DNA of 64,000 nt, taken from an uncultured Pseudoxanthomonas sp. Lineage in GTDB: Bacteria > Pseudomonadota > Gammaproteobacteria > Xanthomonadales > Xanthomonadaceae. Of this stretch, positions 51,503 through 62,448 are shown in pieces (position 1 is the stretch's first letter; every line of letters starts with the position of its first letter). The notes beneath the pieces are model-generated. The model ran no database searches. It was not told where the DNA came from and was given only the letters and a program-made list of their open reading frames with translations. A program made the position numbers and the translations under genes. The stretch lies in assembly GCA_946886405.1 (NCBI GenBank), contig CAMPIO010000003.1, positions 1-64,000 on the forward strand, read 5' to 3'.

Positions 51503-52678
51503 TCAGCGTCGACGCAGCACCAGCAGGGTCATCACGCCTGCTACCAGACCCCAGAACGCAGCGCCGATACCACCCAGCGACAGACCGGAGGCCGTGACCA
51601 GGAACGTCACCAGCGCGGGTTCGCGGTCGGATTCATCGCGCAAGGCGGCGGCCAGACTGTTGCCGATGGTGCCGAGCAGCGCGATGCCGGCGATGGCGAG
51701 GATCAGTTCCTTTGGAAATGCCGCGAACAATGCCGCCACGGTTGCGCCGAACAGGCCGACCATCACGTAGAACACGCCTGCCGCCACCGCGGCGACATAG
51801 CGTCGCGACGCCTCTTCATGCGCTTCGCGCCCCATGCAGATCGCGGCGGTGATCGCGGCCAGATTCAGTGCGAATGCGCCGAACGGCGCCAGCAGCAGGT
51901 TGGTGACGCCGGTCCACCCCACCACCGGCGAGATCGGAATCGGATACCCCGACGCGCGAATCACCGCCACGCCGGGCACGTTCTGCGATGCCATGGTGAC
52001 GATAAACAGTGGCAGCGCGATGCCGACGATCGCGGCGAACGAGAACGTCGGCGTCGTGAAGATGGGCTTCGCCAGCTGCAGCGACAGCCCATCCACGCGC
52101 AGCAGGCCGAGCGCGGCCGCGAAGACGATGCCGACCAGCAGCGTCAGGATCACCGCGTAGCGCGGCAGCAGGCGGCGCGCGAACAGATAGACCGCGAACA
52201 TCGTCAGCACCATGCCGAGCTGCGTCTTCATCGCCGCGAAGGCGTCGATGCCGAAGCGAAGCAGCACGCCGGCCAGCATGCCCGAGGCCAGCGAGACCGG
52301 AATGCGGCTGATCATCCGCTCGAAAAAACCCGAGAACCCGCAGACCGCGATCAACAGTGCGGACAGCAGGAACGCACCGATCGCATCCGACAGCGGCAAC
52401 CCGGCCGCACTGCTGATCAGCATGGCCGCGCCGGGCGTGGACCACGCCGTCACCACCGGCATGCGGTAGCGCAGTGACAAGCCGATGCAGGTCAGGCCCA
52501 TGCCGAGGCCGAGCGCCCACATCCACGAACTGATCTCCTCCGGTGACGCGCCGAGCGACTGTGCCGCCTGGAACACGATCACCGCCGAACTCGCGAAGCC
52601 GACCAGTACGGTGACGAAGCCTGCCGCGATGGCGGAGAGGGAGAGGTCTTTCAGGAGGTGGCGGGGTGGGGCGTTCAT
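51503..52678 (-). CDS. benE: BenE-family (benzoate/H+ symporter-like) transporter
   Basis: 391 residues with about 11-12 hydrophobic segments. The signature regions AWSTPGAAMLISSAAGLPLSDAIGAF and PISPVVGWTGVTNLLLAPFGAFALNLAAITAAICMGREAHEE match BenE. It could import benzoate or another small aromatic acid with protons. No benzoate-degradation genes lie in the window, so the substrate is open. Confidence 0.85.
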   Translation of the reverse strand: MNAPPRHLLKDLSLSAIAAGFVTVLVGFASSAVIVFQAAQSLGASPEEISSWMWALGLGMGLTCIGLSLRYRMPVVTAWSTPGAAMLISSAAGLPLSDAIGAFLLSALLIAVCGFSGFFERMISRIPVSLASGMLAGVLLRFGIDAFAAMKTQLGMVLTMFAVYLFARRLLPRYAVILTLLVGIVFAAALGLLRVDGLSLQLAKPIFTTPTFSFAAIVGIALPLFIVTMASQNVPGVAVIRASGYPIPISPVVGWTGVTNLLLAPFGAFALNLAAITAAICMGREAHEEASRRYVAAVAAGVFYVMVGLFGATVAALFAAFPKELILAIAGIALLGTIGNSLAAALRDESDREPALVTFLVTASGLSLGGIGAAFWGLVAGVMTLLVLRRR

Positions 52679-52694
52679 TCGTTGCTGCTGTTCC

Positions 52695-52811
52695 TGTAGG
52701 AGCGACGCAAGTCGCGACCGCGAGAATCAAACGGCGTTGTCGTGTGGGTCAAGGCTGGGGAAGATCCCACGGGATGTTCGGCGTGCGGTCGCGACTTACG
52801 TCGCTCCTACA
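52695..52811. repeat. GTAG-type REP pair, 27-bp arms
   Basis: Arm 52695-52721 (TGTAGGAGCGACGCAAGTCG...) and inverse at 52785-52811 differ only by a G-T wobble; the spacer is 63 bases. The right arm covers the last four codons and the stop of the adjacent gene. Confidence 0.88.
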
Positions 52812-53680
52812 AGGAGCACACGCTTCTCCACCGCCTCGCACCAGCGCTTCGCTACCGCCAGCGACGTCGTGCACACGGCCTCGTCGGTGACGGTGGTGAC
52901 GGCGCGCTCCAGCAACTGGATGTCGGCCTCGTGCTGGCGCGCGACGTGCGGGTTCTCGAAGAAGATCACGCGCTGGCAGCGGTGTTCCAGCACGCGGTCG
53001 GCGATCTGCGCGTCGCCGCCGAGCGGGCCGCTCTGGAAGCGTTCCACCCACGGCGTGCCGGTCGGCCAGCCGCGGCTCCACGCCAGTTCATTGAGTTGCT
53101 GGCCGGTGGTGCCGGTGGCCATGCGGTGGGCGAAACGCGACAGCACGTCGAAATGATCGTCGACGAACGCGACCATCTGCGGTTTCATCGCATCGTGCGC
53201 GATCAGGGCCAGCGTCTGCGTTTCCAGGGCATGGAAGCGGTCCGCGCCACGGTCGGGCGCGAAGCCGGCATGGATGCGCTCCATCTCGACCCAGTCGCGG
53301 GCCGAGGTCACCGTCGACAGGAACGGCTTGCCATGGATCACGCACTGGCGCTTCAGCGCGATGGCTTCCGGAAAGATCGACGACGGATCGACGGGATCGA
53401 TGAAGTAGATCGCGCCGTCGAGGCTGCGCTCGGCACCTTCCAGCCCCACCACCTCCGCCACCAGTTTCATCAGGCCGCCGTCGCGACCGTAGGGATAGCG
53501 CTTCAGTCCGTCGTAGCCGCGCAACATGCCGGCGGCGGCGATCGCATCGTGCGTGCGGCCGACCGCATGCAGCGCAAGCTGCAGTTCGCGGATGCCGGGT
53601 TCGCAGGCGCGCAGCCAGCGGAATAGCGCGGCATCTTCGGTGTGGTGGTGCAGGCGGTTGGCGGCCAGGCCGAGGCGCAT
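52796..53680 (-). CDS. Methylglyoxal-synthase-like protein with an internally duplicated fold
   Basis: 294 residues. The C-terminal half (about 155-285) aligns by eye with methylglyoxal synthase (MgsA, dihydroxyacetone phosphate to methylglyoxal): LIAHDAMK (H162), MATGTTG (188-193), SGPLGGD (D223, the catalytic aspartate), RVIFFENP (238-244) and H250/D253. MgsA has FFWDP; here the position of its D91 is N243. The N-terminal half repeats parts of the fold in degraded form: YGRDGGLMKLV, AIYFIDPVDPSS and KPFLSTVTSA. Its end (VGAT-stop) lies in a REP arm. Activity is uncertain. Confidence 0.75.
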   Translation of the reverse strand: MRLGLAANRLHHHTEDAALFRWLRACEPGIRELQLALHAVGRTHDAIAAAGMLRGYDGLKRYPYGRDGGLMKLVAEVVGLEGAERSLDGAIYFIDPVDPSSIFPEAIALKRQCVIHGKPFLSTVTSARDWVEMERIHAGFAPDRGADRFHALETQTLALIAHDAMKPQMVAFVDDHFDVLSRFAHRMATGTTGQQLNELAWSRGWPTGTPWVERFQSGPLGGDAQIADRVLEHRCQRVIFFENPHVARQHEADIQLLERAVTTVTDEAVCTTSLAVAKRWCEAVEKRVLLVGAT

Positions 53681-53716
53681 GATCGATCGGATAAGGGCGG
53701 AGCGACGAGTCTAGCG

Positions 53717-55349
<1,633 letters not shown>

Positions 55350-55359
55350 CCGGGGCCCA

Positions 55360-58300
55360 TCACGCCGCCCGCCTCAAGGTCTCGGTCAGCGAATCGATAC
55401 TCGCCGCCTTTGGCTTCACCAGCCAGAACTTGCCCACGTAGTCGCGGAACTCGTCGAGGATCTGCTGCGCCCAGATGCTGCCGGTCAGTTCGCGGTGACG
55501 ACTGACCAGGGTGTGCAGGTGCTGACGGTGGCTTTCGAAGCCTTCCGGGCTGATGCGGTGGATGTCGATCAACTCGTGGTTGTAGCGGTCGACGAAATCG
55601 CGGTCCAGGTCGAGCACGTAGGCCAGGCCGCCGGTGAAGCCGGCACCGAAGTTCAGGCCCACCCTGCCCAGTACCAGCACGATGCCGTCGGTCATGTATT
55701 CGCAGCAGTGGTCGCCGGCGCCTTCGATCACCGCCAGCGCGCCGGAGTTGCGCACACCGAAACGCTCGCCCGCACGGCCGGCGGCGAACAGCTCACCGCC
55801 CGTCGCGCCATACAGGCAGGTGTTGCCGATGATCGGCGTGTTGCGCGCCTCGAAGCGCGCACCGCGCGGGGGACGCACCACCAGCCGGCCGCCGGCCATG
55901 CCCTTGCCGACGTAGTCGTTGGCTTCGCCTTCGAGCTCCATCTGCAGGCCGCCGGCGTTGAAAGCGCCGAAGCTCTGCCCGGCGGTGCCGCGGAAGCGCA
56001 GGTTGAGCGGGGCGTCGGCCATGCCCTGGTTGCCGTGCTGGCGCGCGATGGTGCCGGACAGGCGGGTGCCGATGCTGCGGTCGGTGTTGTGGATGAGGAA
56101 GCGATGATCGCCGCCGCTCTTCTTGCGGATCGGCTCGCCGAGCAGGCCGTCGAGCTGCGTGGCCAGGCTGTCCGGCGATTCGTACAGGCGTTGTGCGGCG
56201 CAGCTGCTGCTGTCGAACTGCGCGCCCTTCAGCAGCCGTGACAGATCGACGTTCACGCCTTCGCGTGGCGACACGTCCAGCTGTTGCAACAGGTCGGTGC
56301 GGCCGATGATCTGGTCGAGCGAACGCGCGCCCAGGTACGACAGCCACTGCCGCACTTCCTCGCTCAACAGGCGGAAGAAGTTCTCCACGCGCTCGGGCAG
56401 GCCGGTGAAGTACTGCGTGCGCAGGCGCTCATCCTGCGTGGCCACGCCGGTAGCGCAGTTGTTGAGGTGGCAGATGCGCAGGTACTTGCAGCCCAGCACG
56501 ATCATCGGGCCGGTGCCGAAGCCGAAGCTGTCGGCGCCGAGCAGCGCGGCCTTGACCACGTCCAGCCCGGTCTTCAGGCCGCCGTCGGTCTGCAGCACGG
56601 TGCGGTCGCGCAGCTGGTTCACCACCAGCGCGTGGTGTGCCTCGGCGACGCCGAGTTCCCACGGCACGCCGGCATAGCGGATCGAGCTCACCGGGCTGGC
56701 GCCGGTGCCGCCGTCGTGGCCGGAGATGGTGATCAGGTCCGCGCCCGCCTTCACCACGCCGGCGGCGATCGTGCCGACGCCCGCATGGCTGACCAGCTTC
56801 ACCGAGACCAGCGCGGCCGGATTGATCTGCTTGAGGTCGTAGATCAGCTGGGCGAGGTCTTCGATCGAATAGATGTCGTGGTGCGGCGGCGGCGAGATAA
56901 GACCGATGCCGGGCTTCGCGTAGCGAAGGCGCGCGATCAGGTCGTTGACCTTGTGTCCCGGCAACTGGCCGCCTTCGCCGGGCTTGGCGCCCTGCGCGAC
57001 CTTGATCTGCAGCACTTCCGCATTCACAAGATATTCGGGCGTGACACCAAAGCGGCCGGACGCGACCTGTTTGATCTTGCTGCGCTTTTCGGTGCCGTAA
57101 CGTGCGGGGTCTTCGCCGCCTTCACCGGAGTTGCTACGGCCGCCGAGGCGGTTCATCGCGATGGCCAGCGCCTCGTGCGCTTCCGGCGACAACGCGCCGA
57201 GCGAGATCGCTGCGGTGTCGAAGCGGCGCAGCAGATCGGTGGCATCGGCCACCTCATCGATCGGCGTCGGCACCTCGGCCTTCTTCAGCTGCAACAGGTC
57301 GCGCAGCGCGGACGGCGGTCGCGAGTTCACCACGTCGGCGTAGGCCTGCCAGTCGCGGGTGTCGCCGGTGCGCGTCGCGCGCTGCAACGTCATCACCACG
57401 TCCGGGTTGTACATGTGGTACTCGCCGCCGTGCACGTATTTCAGCAGGCCGCCGACCTCGGGCGATTCGCGGTCGTTCCAGGCGCGTGCATCGAGCTGGC
57501 GCGCCTCCAGGTCGAGGCGTTCGAAACCCACGCCGCCGATTCGCGAGGGCGTCTCGGCGAAGCACAGGTCGACCACGTCCGGATCCAGGCCGACGATCTC
57601 GAACAGCTGCGCGCCGCGATAGCTGCTGATCGTGCAGATGCCCATCTTCGAAATGATCTTCGACAGGCCCTTGTAGATGCCCTTGCGGTAGCTGCGGCCG
57701 ATCTGCGCCTGCTCACCGCCCTTCTTGATCTGCAGGATGCCGCGCCGGCCCAGGTCGAACAGCGTCTGGTAGGCGAGGTACGGATACACCGCCGTGGCGC
57801 CGACGCCGATCAGGCAGGCCATGTGATGCGGATCGCGCGCAGTGCCGGTCTCGACGATCAGGTTGGCATCGCAGCGCAGGCCCACGCGGCACAGGTGGTG
57901 GTGCACCGCGCCGGTGGCGAGCAGCGCATGCGCCATCGGCCGGCCCGGCTGCGGGTAGCGGTCCGACAGCAGCAACATGACGTCGCCGTCGCGCGCAGCC
58001 TGTTCGGCCTCGCGGCAGATCCGTTCCAGTCCGGCCTTCAGGCCTTCCTCGGGCGCGTACGACAGGTCGATCAGGCGGTTCTTCTCGACGTACTGCGGCA
58101 TCTTCAGCAACTGCCGCAGCTTGCGCTGGCTCAGCACCGGCGAATTGAGGATGACGTGGTTCACCGTCTCCGGGCCGGCGTGGAAGATGTTGGTCTCCCG
58201 GCCCAGCTGGGTGGTCAGCGACATCACGCAGTCTTCGCGCAGCGGATCGATGGGCGGGTTGGTGACCTGCGCGAACGCCTGGCGGAAGTAGTCGTACAGA

Positions 58301-59832
58301 GGACGCGTCTGCCGGCTCAGCACGGCCATCGGCGTGTCGTCGCCCATCGAGCCGGTGGCTTCCTGCTCGGTTTCCGCGAGTGGGCGCAGTACACCTTCCA
58401 CTTCCTCGGACGTCAGCTGGAACAGCTTGTGGTAGCCGCGCAGCGTGCGCTCGTCGAACGGTTCCTCGACCAGCGACGGATCGATCAGCTCGGTCTGCAG
58501 GTAGGTGACGCCCTGCTGCAGCCACTGCTTGTACGGTGCGCGTCCGCGGTTGATGCGGTCCACCGCTTCGCTGTCGAGCAGGTCGCCGCGACGCAGGTCG
58601 ATGGCCATCATCTCGCCAGGACCCAGCTTGCCCTTGCGGGTGACGCGCTCGGCCGGCACTTCCCACACGCCGGCTTCGCTGGCGACGATGAAGTGACGGT
58701 CGCTGGTCAGCATCCAGCGCGCGGGGCGCAGGCCGTTGCGGTCCAGCGTGCACGCGGCGTAGCGCGCATCCATCGACACGATGCCGGCCGGGCCGTCCCA
58801 GGGTTCGGTGTTGAGGCCGTAGAACTCGTAGAACGCGGCGAGGTCGGCGTCCTTGAACTCCAGCGACTGCGTGGCCGGCGGCACCAGGATGCGCAGCGCC
58901 TGGATCAGCTCCATGCCGCCGGCGACCAGCAGTTCCAGCATGTTGTCCAGGCTCTGCGAGTCGGAGCCGTGCATCGAGATGACCGGGTCGAACTCGCCGA
59001 TGTCGAACCACGGTGTCTTCCACACCTTGCTGCGCGCCTGCGCCCAGCGGCGGTTGCCCTCGATGGTGTTGATCTCGCCATTGTGCGCGAGCAGGCGGAA
59101 CGGGTGCGCCAGCGGCCAGCGCGGCAGCGTGTTGGTCGAGAAGCGCTGGTGGAAGACCACCGCACTGCTGGCCAGTTCCGCGCGCTGGAGGTCGGGAAAG
59201 AACGTCGCCAGCTTGTCCGGCAACACCATGCCCTTGTAGCCGATCGCGTGCGGCGACAGCGTGACCACGTAGAAATCAGGGACCACCGTGCGCAGCTGCT
59301 GCTCGGTACGGCGGCGCGCGAGGAACAGCGCCAGCGCGAAGGCTTCGTCCTTCTGGCCTTCGTCGGCCTCGACGAAGAGTTGTTCGATGCGCGGCAGCGT
59401 GTCCTTCGCGAGCTGGCCGCAGACGGTGTCGTCGGTCGGTGGCACGCGCCAGCCCTTCACGGCGACGCCGGCGCGGAACAGTTCGGCTTCCAGCGTCGCG
59501 CGGCACTGCGCGGCCTGCGCGTCGTCGTGCGGCAGGAACACCAGACCGGACGCGAAGCGCGCGCCCAGCGCGATGTTCGCCTCGGTGGCGAGCGCACGGA
59601 GGAACACGTCAGGCTTTCGGATCAGCAGACCACAGCCGTCGCCGGTCAACCCATCGGCGGCGACACCGCCGCGATGGGTCATGCGCGAGAGCGCGGCAAT
59701 GGCGGTATCGACGAGCGCGCGCGAGGGCTGGTCGTCGAGCTGCGCGATCATGCCGAAGCCACAGGCGTCGCGTTCATCGTTGGGGTCGTAGAGACCCTGG
59801 TCAAAGCCGCCTTGACGATTGCGAGGGGCCAT
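55360..59832 (-). CDS. gltB: Glutamate synthase (NADPH) large subunit
   Basis: 1490 residues from the ATG at 59832; the longer frame upstream is not family-like. A 23-residue propeptide precedes the nucleophile cysteine (C24 in DACGFGMIAQ) of the class II glutaminase domain. The FMN-binding synthase domain and the 3Fe-4S cysteines CKYLRICHLNNCATG follow, and a GXGXG beta-helix domain closes the protein (around ARFEARNTPIIGNTCLYGATGG). It forms glutamate from 2-oxoglutarate with GltD. About 350 bases of non-coding DNA lie upstream. Confidence 0.97.
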   Translation of the reverse strand: MAPRNRQGGFDQGLYDPNDERDACGFGMIAQLDDQPSRALVDTAIAALSRMTHRGGVAADGLTGDGCGLLIRKPDVFLRALATEANIALGARFASGLVFLPHDDAQAAQCRATLEAELFRAGVAVKGWRVPPTDDTVCGQLAKDTLPRIEQLFVEADEGQKDEAFALALFLARRRTEQQLRTVVPDFYVVTLSPHAIGYKGMVLPDKLATFFPDLQRAELASSAVVFHQRFSTNTLPRWPLAHPFRLLAHNGEINTIEGNRRWAQARSKVWKTPWFDIGEFDPVISMHGSDSQSLDNMLELLVAGGMELIQALRILVPPATQSLEFKDADLAAFYEFYGLNTEPWDGPAGIVSMDARYAACTLDRNGLRPARWMLTSDRHFIVASEAGVWEVPAERVTRKGKLGPGEMMAIDLRRGDLLDSEAVDRINRGRAPYKQWLQQGVTYLQTELIDPSLVEEPFDERTLRGYHKLFQLTSEEVEGVLRPLAETEQEATGSMGDDTPMAVLSRQTRPLYDYFRQAFAQVTNPPIDPLREDCVMSLTTQLGRETNIFHAGPETVNHVILNSPVLSQRKLRQLLKMPQYVEKNRLIDLSYAPEEGLKAGLERICREAEQAARDGDVMLLLSDRYPQPGRPMAHALLATGAVHHHLCRVGLRCDANLIVETGTARDPHHMACLIGVGATAVYPYLAYQTLFDLGRRGILQIKKGGEQAQIGRSYRKGIYKGLSKIISKMGICTISSYRGAQLFEIVGLDPDVVDLCFAETPSRIGGVGFERLDLEARQLDARAWNDRESPEVGGLLKYVHGGEYHMYNPDVVMTLQRATRTGDTRDWQAYADVVNSRPPSALRDLLQLKKAEVPTPIDEVADATDLLRRFDTAAISLGALSPEAHEALAIAMNRLGGRSNSGEGGEDPARYGTEKRSKIKQVASGRFGVTPEYLVNAEVLQIKVAQGAKPGEGGQLPGHKVNDLIARLRYAKPGIGLISPPPHHDIYSIEDLAQLIYDLKQINPAALVSVKLVSHAGVGTIAAGVVKAGADLITISGHDGGTGASPVSSIRYAGVPWELGVAEAHHALVVNQLRDRTVLQTDGGLKTGLDVVKAALLGADSFGFGTGPMIVLGCKYLRICHLNNCATGVATQDERLRTQYFTGLPERVENFFRLLSEEVRQWLSYLGARSLDQIIGRTDLLQQLDVSPREGVNVDLSRLLKGAQFDSSSCAAQRLYESPDSLATQLDGLLGEPIRKKSGGDHRFLIHNTDRSIGTRLSGTIARQHGNQGMADAPLNLRFRGTAGQSFGAFNAGGLQMELEGEANDYVGKGMAGGRLVVRPPRGARFEARNTPIIGNTCLYGATGGELFAAGRAGERFGVRNSGALAVIEGAGDHCCEYMTDGIVLVLGRVGLNFGAGFTGGLAYVLDLDRDFVDRYNHELIDIHRISPEGFESHRQHLHTLVSRHRELTGSIWAQQILDEFRDYVGKFWLVKPKAASIDSLTETLRRAA

Positions 59833-60201
59833 GTGTTGCCTCAAACCGGAGTGACGGCGACACCGTGCCCTGCCCGCGCAGCGGCACTTCGAAATGTCAC
59901 CGGAAATCCGACTAGACCATAGATGTTGCGACGCCGCAACAACACCTTTTGAGCGCCACTTGTTGGTTGCAACGGCAACTTTTTGTGGGTGACGTCGATG
60001 CGCTTTCCGGCCCCGGTGTACGACGCTCACCGCTGCAGCATCGGTGGCTGTCAGGGATGTCCGCGCTAGCTTCGCTACGACGAGGAAAGCAGAAGGGAAG
60101 GAATCGCTGCGCCCGTATTCACACAGGCGCCAATGCAGATACGGTAAGACGTCTCATGCGCGGCCGGACTGCCCGGCCTGCACCCGACAAGGAGGTTGAA
60201 C
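59833..60201. other. 369-bp gltB-lipoprotein intergenic region with paired GTTGC hairpins
   Basis: The divergent gap holds two short palindromes of the same type, GTTGCG-ACGC-CGCAAC (59925-59940) and GTTGC-AACG-GCAAC (59966-59979), with centres 40 bases apart. It lies about 100-150 bases upstream of gltB. The part next to the lipoprotein gene (60000-60190) shows no hairpin or strong promoter that I can recognise, apart from AAGGAGG at the lipoprotein start. Confidence 0.5.
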
Positions 60202-60951
60202 ATGTCCGCACGCACGCAGGGTCGAGGTGCCGCGGTCAGGGCCGCGGCGCTGCCCCTGTTCTTGTTGCCTGTGCTGGCGGCCTGCCAGACGGCAGGACCC
60301 GTAGGCCGCATCGTGACGCCGTCGAAGGTGGAGCCGTCCGATCCGCTCCTGAATCCGAAGCCGGGCCATGTCGTCCGGTTGTATGGCCGCGCGCCGGAGA
60401 CGCTCGACTTCCGTTTCCGCGTCGCTTTCGTTGCCACCAACCCCGAAGGTGATTGCTGGAACCACGCGGGCTTCTGGGAAGGAGGTGGCGGGAAGACGTT
60501 CGCCTATGACATCTACCCAGTCCGCAAGGGAGATACGTGGGAAGCCGACCTGGTGGTGGACCGCTACCTGCCCGGGCGATGCGGATGGAACGTCAGGGGC
60601 AACGCGATGATCATGGTGGAGCCATTGGACGCACGCGCGGGTGACACATTCATGGAGGGCATGCGACTCGTGGTCGGCGATGCGCGTGATCGGGACGACA
60701 ACGCGCCGCGCTGCCAGCTTGGCAATCCACGGTGCTCGGAGGAACGCAGCAGGCGCCTTTCCAACTCCGATGACACCATTCCCGTGGAAGTACGGTGCAA
60801 GCGTGTCAAGCCAGTGCAGCGCGCGCCCCGGAGCACGGTATTCATCTGCAACGAGTTTCCCGAGTACAAGACCACGCATCTGCTGCAGAAGAGTACCCGC
60901 CGTGTCCGGATCGATCTGTACGACCTGGATCATGACCAACGCCAAGACTAG
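60202..60951 (+). CDS. Lipoprotein, candidate immunity partner of the downstream lipase
   Basis: 249 residues from the ATG at 60202, with the strong ribosome binding site AAGGAGG six bases upstream. A TTG two codons earlier is open. The signal ends LAAC with C28 lipidated. The mature part has seven cysteines (for example in PEGDCWNH, LPGRCGWN, APRCQLGNPRC and VFICNEFPEY), suggesting disulfides in the periplasm. No known domain is recognised. It is 28 bases upstream of a lipase-like gene on the same strand. Lipoprotein-then-lipase order is typical of periplasmic immunity proteins with phospholipase effectors in Xanthomonadaceae. Function is inferred from context only. Confidence 0.78.
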   Translation: MSARTQGRGAAVRAAALPLFLLPVLAACQTAGPVGRIVTPSKVEPSDPLLNPKPGHVVRLYGRAPETLDFRFRVAFVATNPEGDCWNHAGFWEGGGGKTFAYDIYPVRKGDTWEADLVVDRYLPGRCGWNVRGNAMIMVEPLDARAGDTFMEGMRLVVGDARDRDDNAPRCQLGNPRCSEERSRRLSNSDDTIPVEVRCKRVKPVQRAPRSTVFICNEFPEYKTTHLLQKSTRRVRIDLYDLDHDQRQD

Positions 60952-60979
60952 ATCCCATACACCAACAAGGACGTCGAGA

Positions 60980-62371
60980 ATGAACGGACACACGATTCCG
61001 GATCCGCCTGCCGAGTGGTCACGTGGTGTGGATTATGAGAAAGAGCTCAAGCTGGCCCGCTTCAGTCGAGTCAGCTATCTGGATCAGGACGAGATCCACA
61101 ACCGAAACCCGCAGGTCAATCCAGATTGGCCACACCTTCTCGCGGAAGACCTCGGAGAAGCGAGGTGGGAGCGCGTGTCGTACGAAGACCACAACGCCAC
61201 GACTGGCCTCGTCATCCACGCATTCGCCAATCACGCCGAAAAGCGCATCGTCATCGCCGTCCGCGGCAGCGACGATCCGCTGGACTGGAAGGGCCCGAAC
61301 ATCGCCGTGGCCCGCGATGGCGAGCTGCCCGACCTGATGGGAGCGCCGGCGCCGGCCACTGATCGCACGCGGGCGCAGATGGCCCGGGTGCAGGAGGCGT
61401 TGCTGCCCGGCGATGCCTGGGATCCGCAGTTCCGGCAGGCGCTCGACTTCGCCAAGGGCGTGCAGGACACCTATGGCCGCCAGGGCTACCGGATCGAGGT
61501 GACCGGCCACTCGGCAGGCGGTGCGCACGCGCAGGTACTCAGCCATACCTTCGGGTGGGGTGGACGCACGTTTGACGCGCCCGGGGCCGCGAATATCGTG
61601 GCGTCGGACGGGTATCGGCAGTGGCTTGGCGAGCACCGGATGACGCCGATGCAGGCTCCGGACTTCCGGGCGGATGCGTTCGATGGCGGCTTCCTCAACT
61701 ACACCGTCAACAACAGCGTGGTGTCGCACAAGACCGGCCCCCATATCGGCGAAGCGCAGTCGATATCCAGCCTGGAGGGGCGAGAAGGTTTCGGATCACA
61801 CATGCGCTATGTCGCCGGCCTGGTCGGCGGAGGCATCAACGAAACGCCGCTGGCCGGCCAGGCCTTCAAGGCCAGCGGTCTTGGGCGGTTGGCCAATCTG
61901 GTCGGCCCGATCGCACATGGCAGTCAGCACGGCGTGGATGCGCTGGATCGACATGACATGAGCCGCATCGTGGGGGTGTTCGAGGAAGCGGTGCGCCGGC
62001 AGGAGCAGGGTGAACGGCAACCGCTGCCCATCTTCGGCGAGCGTGCGTTGCCTCCCGAGCCTCCGTTGGCGAGCCATGAAGCACGGCAGCCGACGCAGGA
62101 AGCAACGTTTCCGGCGACTGGCCATGCGCTGTTGGCCGGAAGCGGCCGCGAGGCACTGGCGCGCATGCTCGAAGCGGCGTCGAGGGGTGATGCAGATGCT
62201 TGCCGCGCTGCGATGCAGAGCCTGCATGCTTCGCCGGAAGCCGAAGCCTGGTTGAAGAATGGCCAGGAGCGCCTGCTCGCGCAGAACGGGATCGGGCCTT
62301 CGCACGAAGGACCAGGCGCCACATCCGTTGGCGAATTACACGGCAGGACGGAACACGGTCTGGCCAGGTGA
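60980..62371 (+). CDS. Class-3-lipase-like protein, candidate secreted antibacterial phospholipase effector
   Basis: 463 residues from the ATG at 60980. There is no signal peptide. The alpha/beta-hydrolase part (about 15-270) has AVRGSDDPLDW (residues 93-103), the serine elbow GHSAGG (S178), a FDAPGA strand at 198-203 and a HIGEAQ loop with the probable histidine H255. The catalytic aspartate is not certain. The C-terminal 190 residues are helical, rich in Glu, Arg and Ala, and do not match the XVIPCD recognition domain I know from X-T4SS effectors. Partner of the upstream lipoprotein gene. Confidence 0.8.
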   Translation: MNGHTIPDPPAEWSRGVDYEKELKLARFSRVSYLDQDEIHNRNPQVNPDWPHLLAEDLGEARWERVSYEDHNATTGLVIHAFANHAEKRIVIAVRGSDDPLDWKGPNIAVARDGELPDLMGAPAPATDRTRAQMARVQEALLPGDAWDPQFRQALDFAKGVQDTYGRQGYRIEVTGHSAGGAHAQVLSHTFGWGGRTFDAPGAANIVASDGYRQWLGEHRMTPMQAPDFRADAFDGGFLNYTVNNSVVSHKTGPHIGEAQSISSLEGREGFGSHMRYVAGLVGGGINETPLAGQAFKASGLGRLANLVGPIAHGSQHGVDALDRHDMSRIVGVFEEAVRRQEQGERQPLPIFGERALPPEPPLASHEARQPTQEATFPATGHALLAGSGREALARMLEAASRGDADACRAAMQSLHASPEAEAWLKNGQERLLAQNGIGPSHEGPGATSVGELHGRTEHGLAR

Positions 62372-62387
62372 GGCGTAAGCCGGGGCG

Positions 62388-62422
62388 TAAAAGAAACGCC
62401 GTCCGCGAAAGACGGACGGCGT
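62388..62422 (-). terminator. Terminator of the I78-type inhibitor gene
   Basis: ACGCCGTCC (62396-62404) pairs with GGACGGCGT (62414-62422) around a 9-nt loop. On the minus strand the stem is followed by TTCTTTTA. It lies 26 bases after the inhibitor stop and may also stop the convergent lipase gene. Confidence 0.75.
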
Positions 62423-62448
62423 AGGTTTGTCTGGCAATGCGTGCGACG

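Noticed and set aside
62180..62371. XVIPCD secretion-recognition domain at the C terminus of the lipase
   Set aside because: The C-terminal region lacks the conserved blocks and the glutamine-rich tail I associate with XVIPCD, so X-T4SS export is not claimed.
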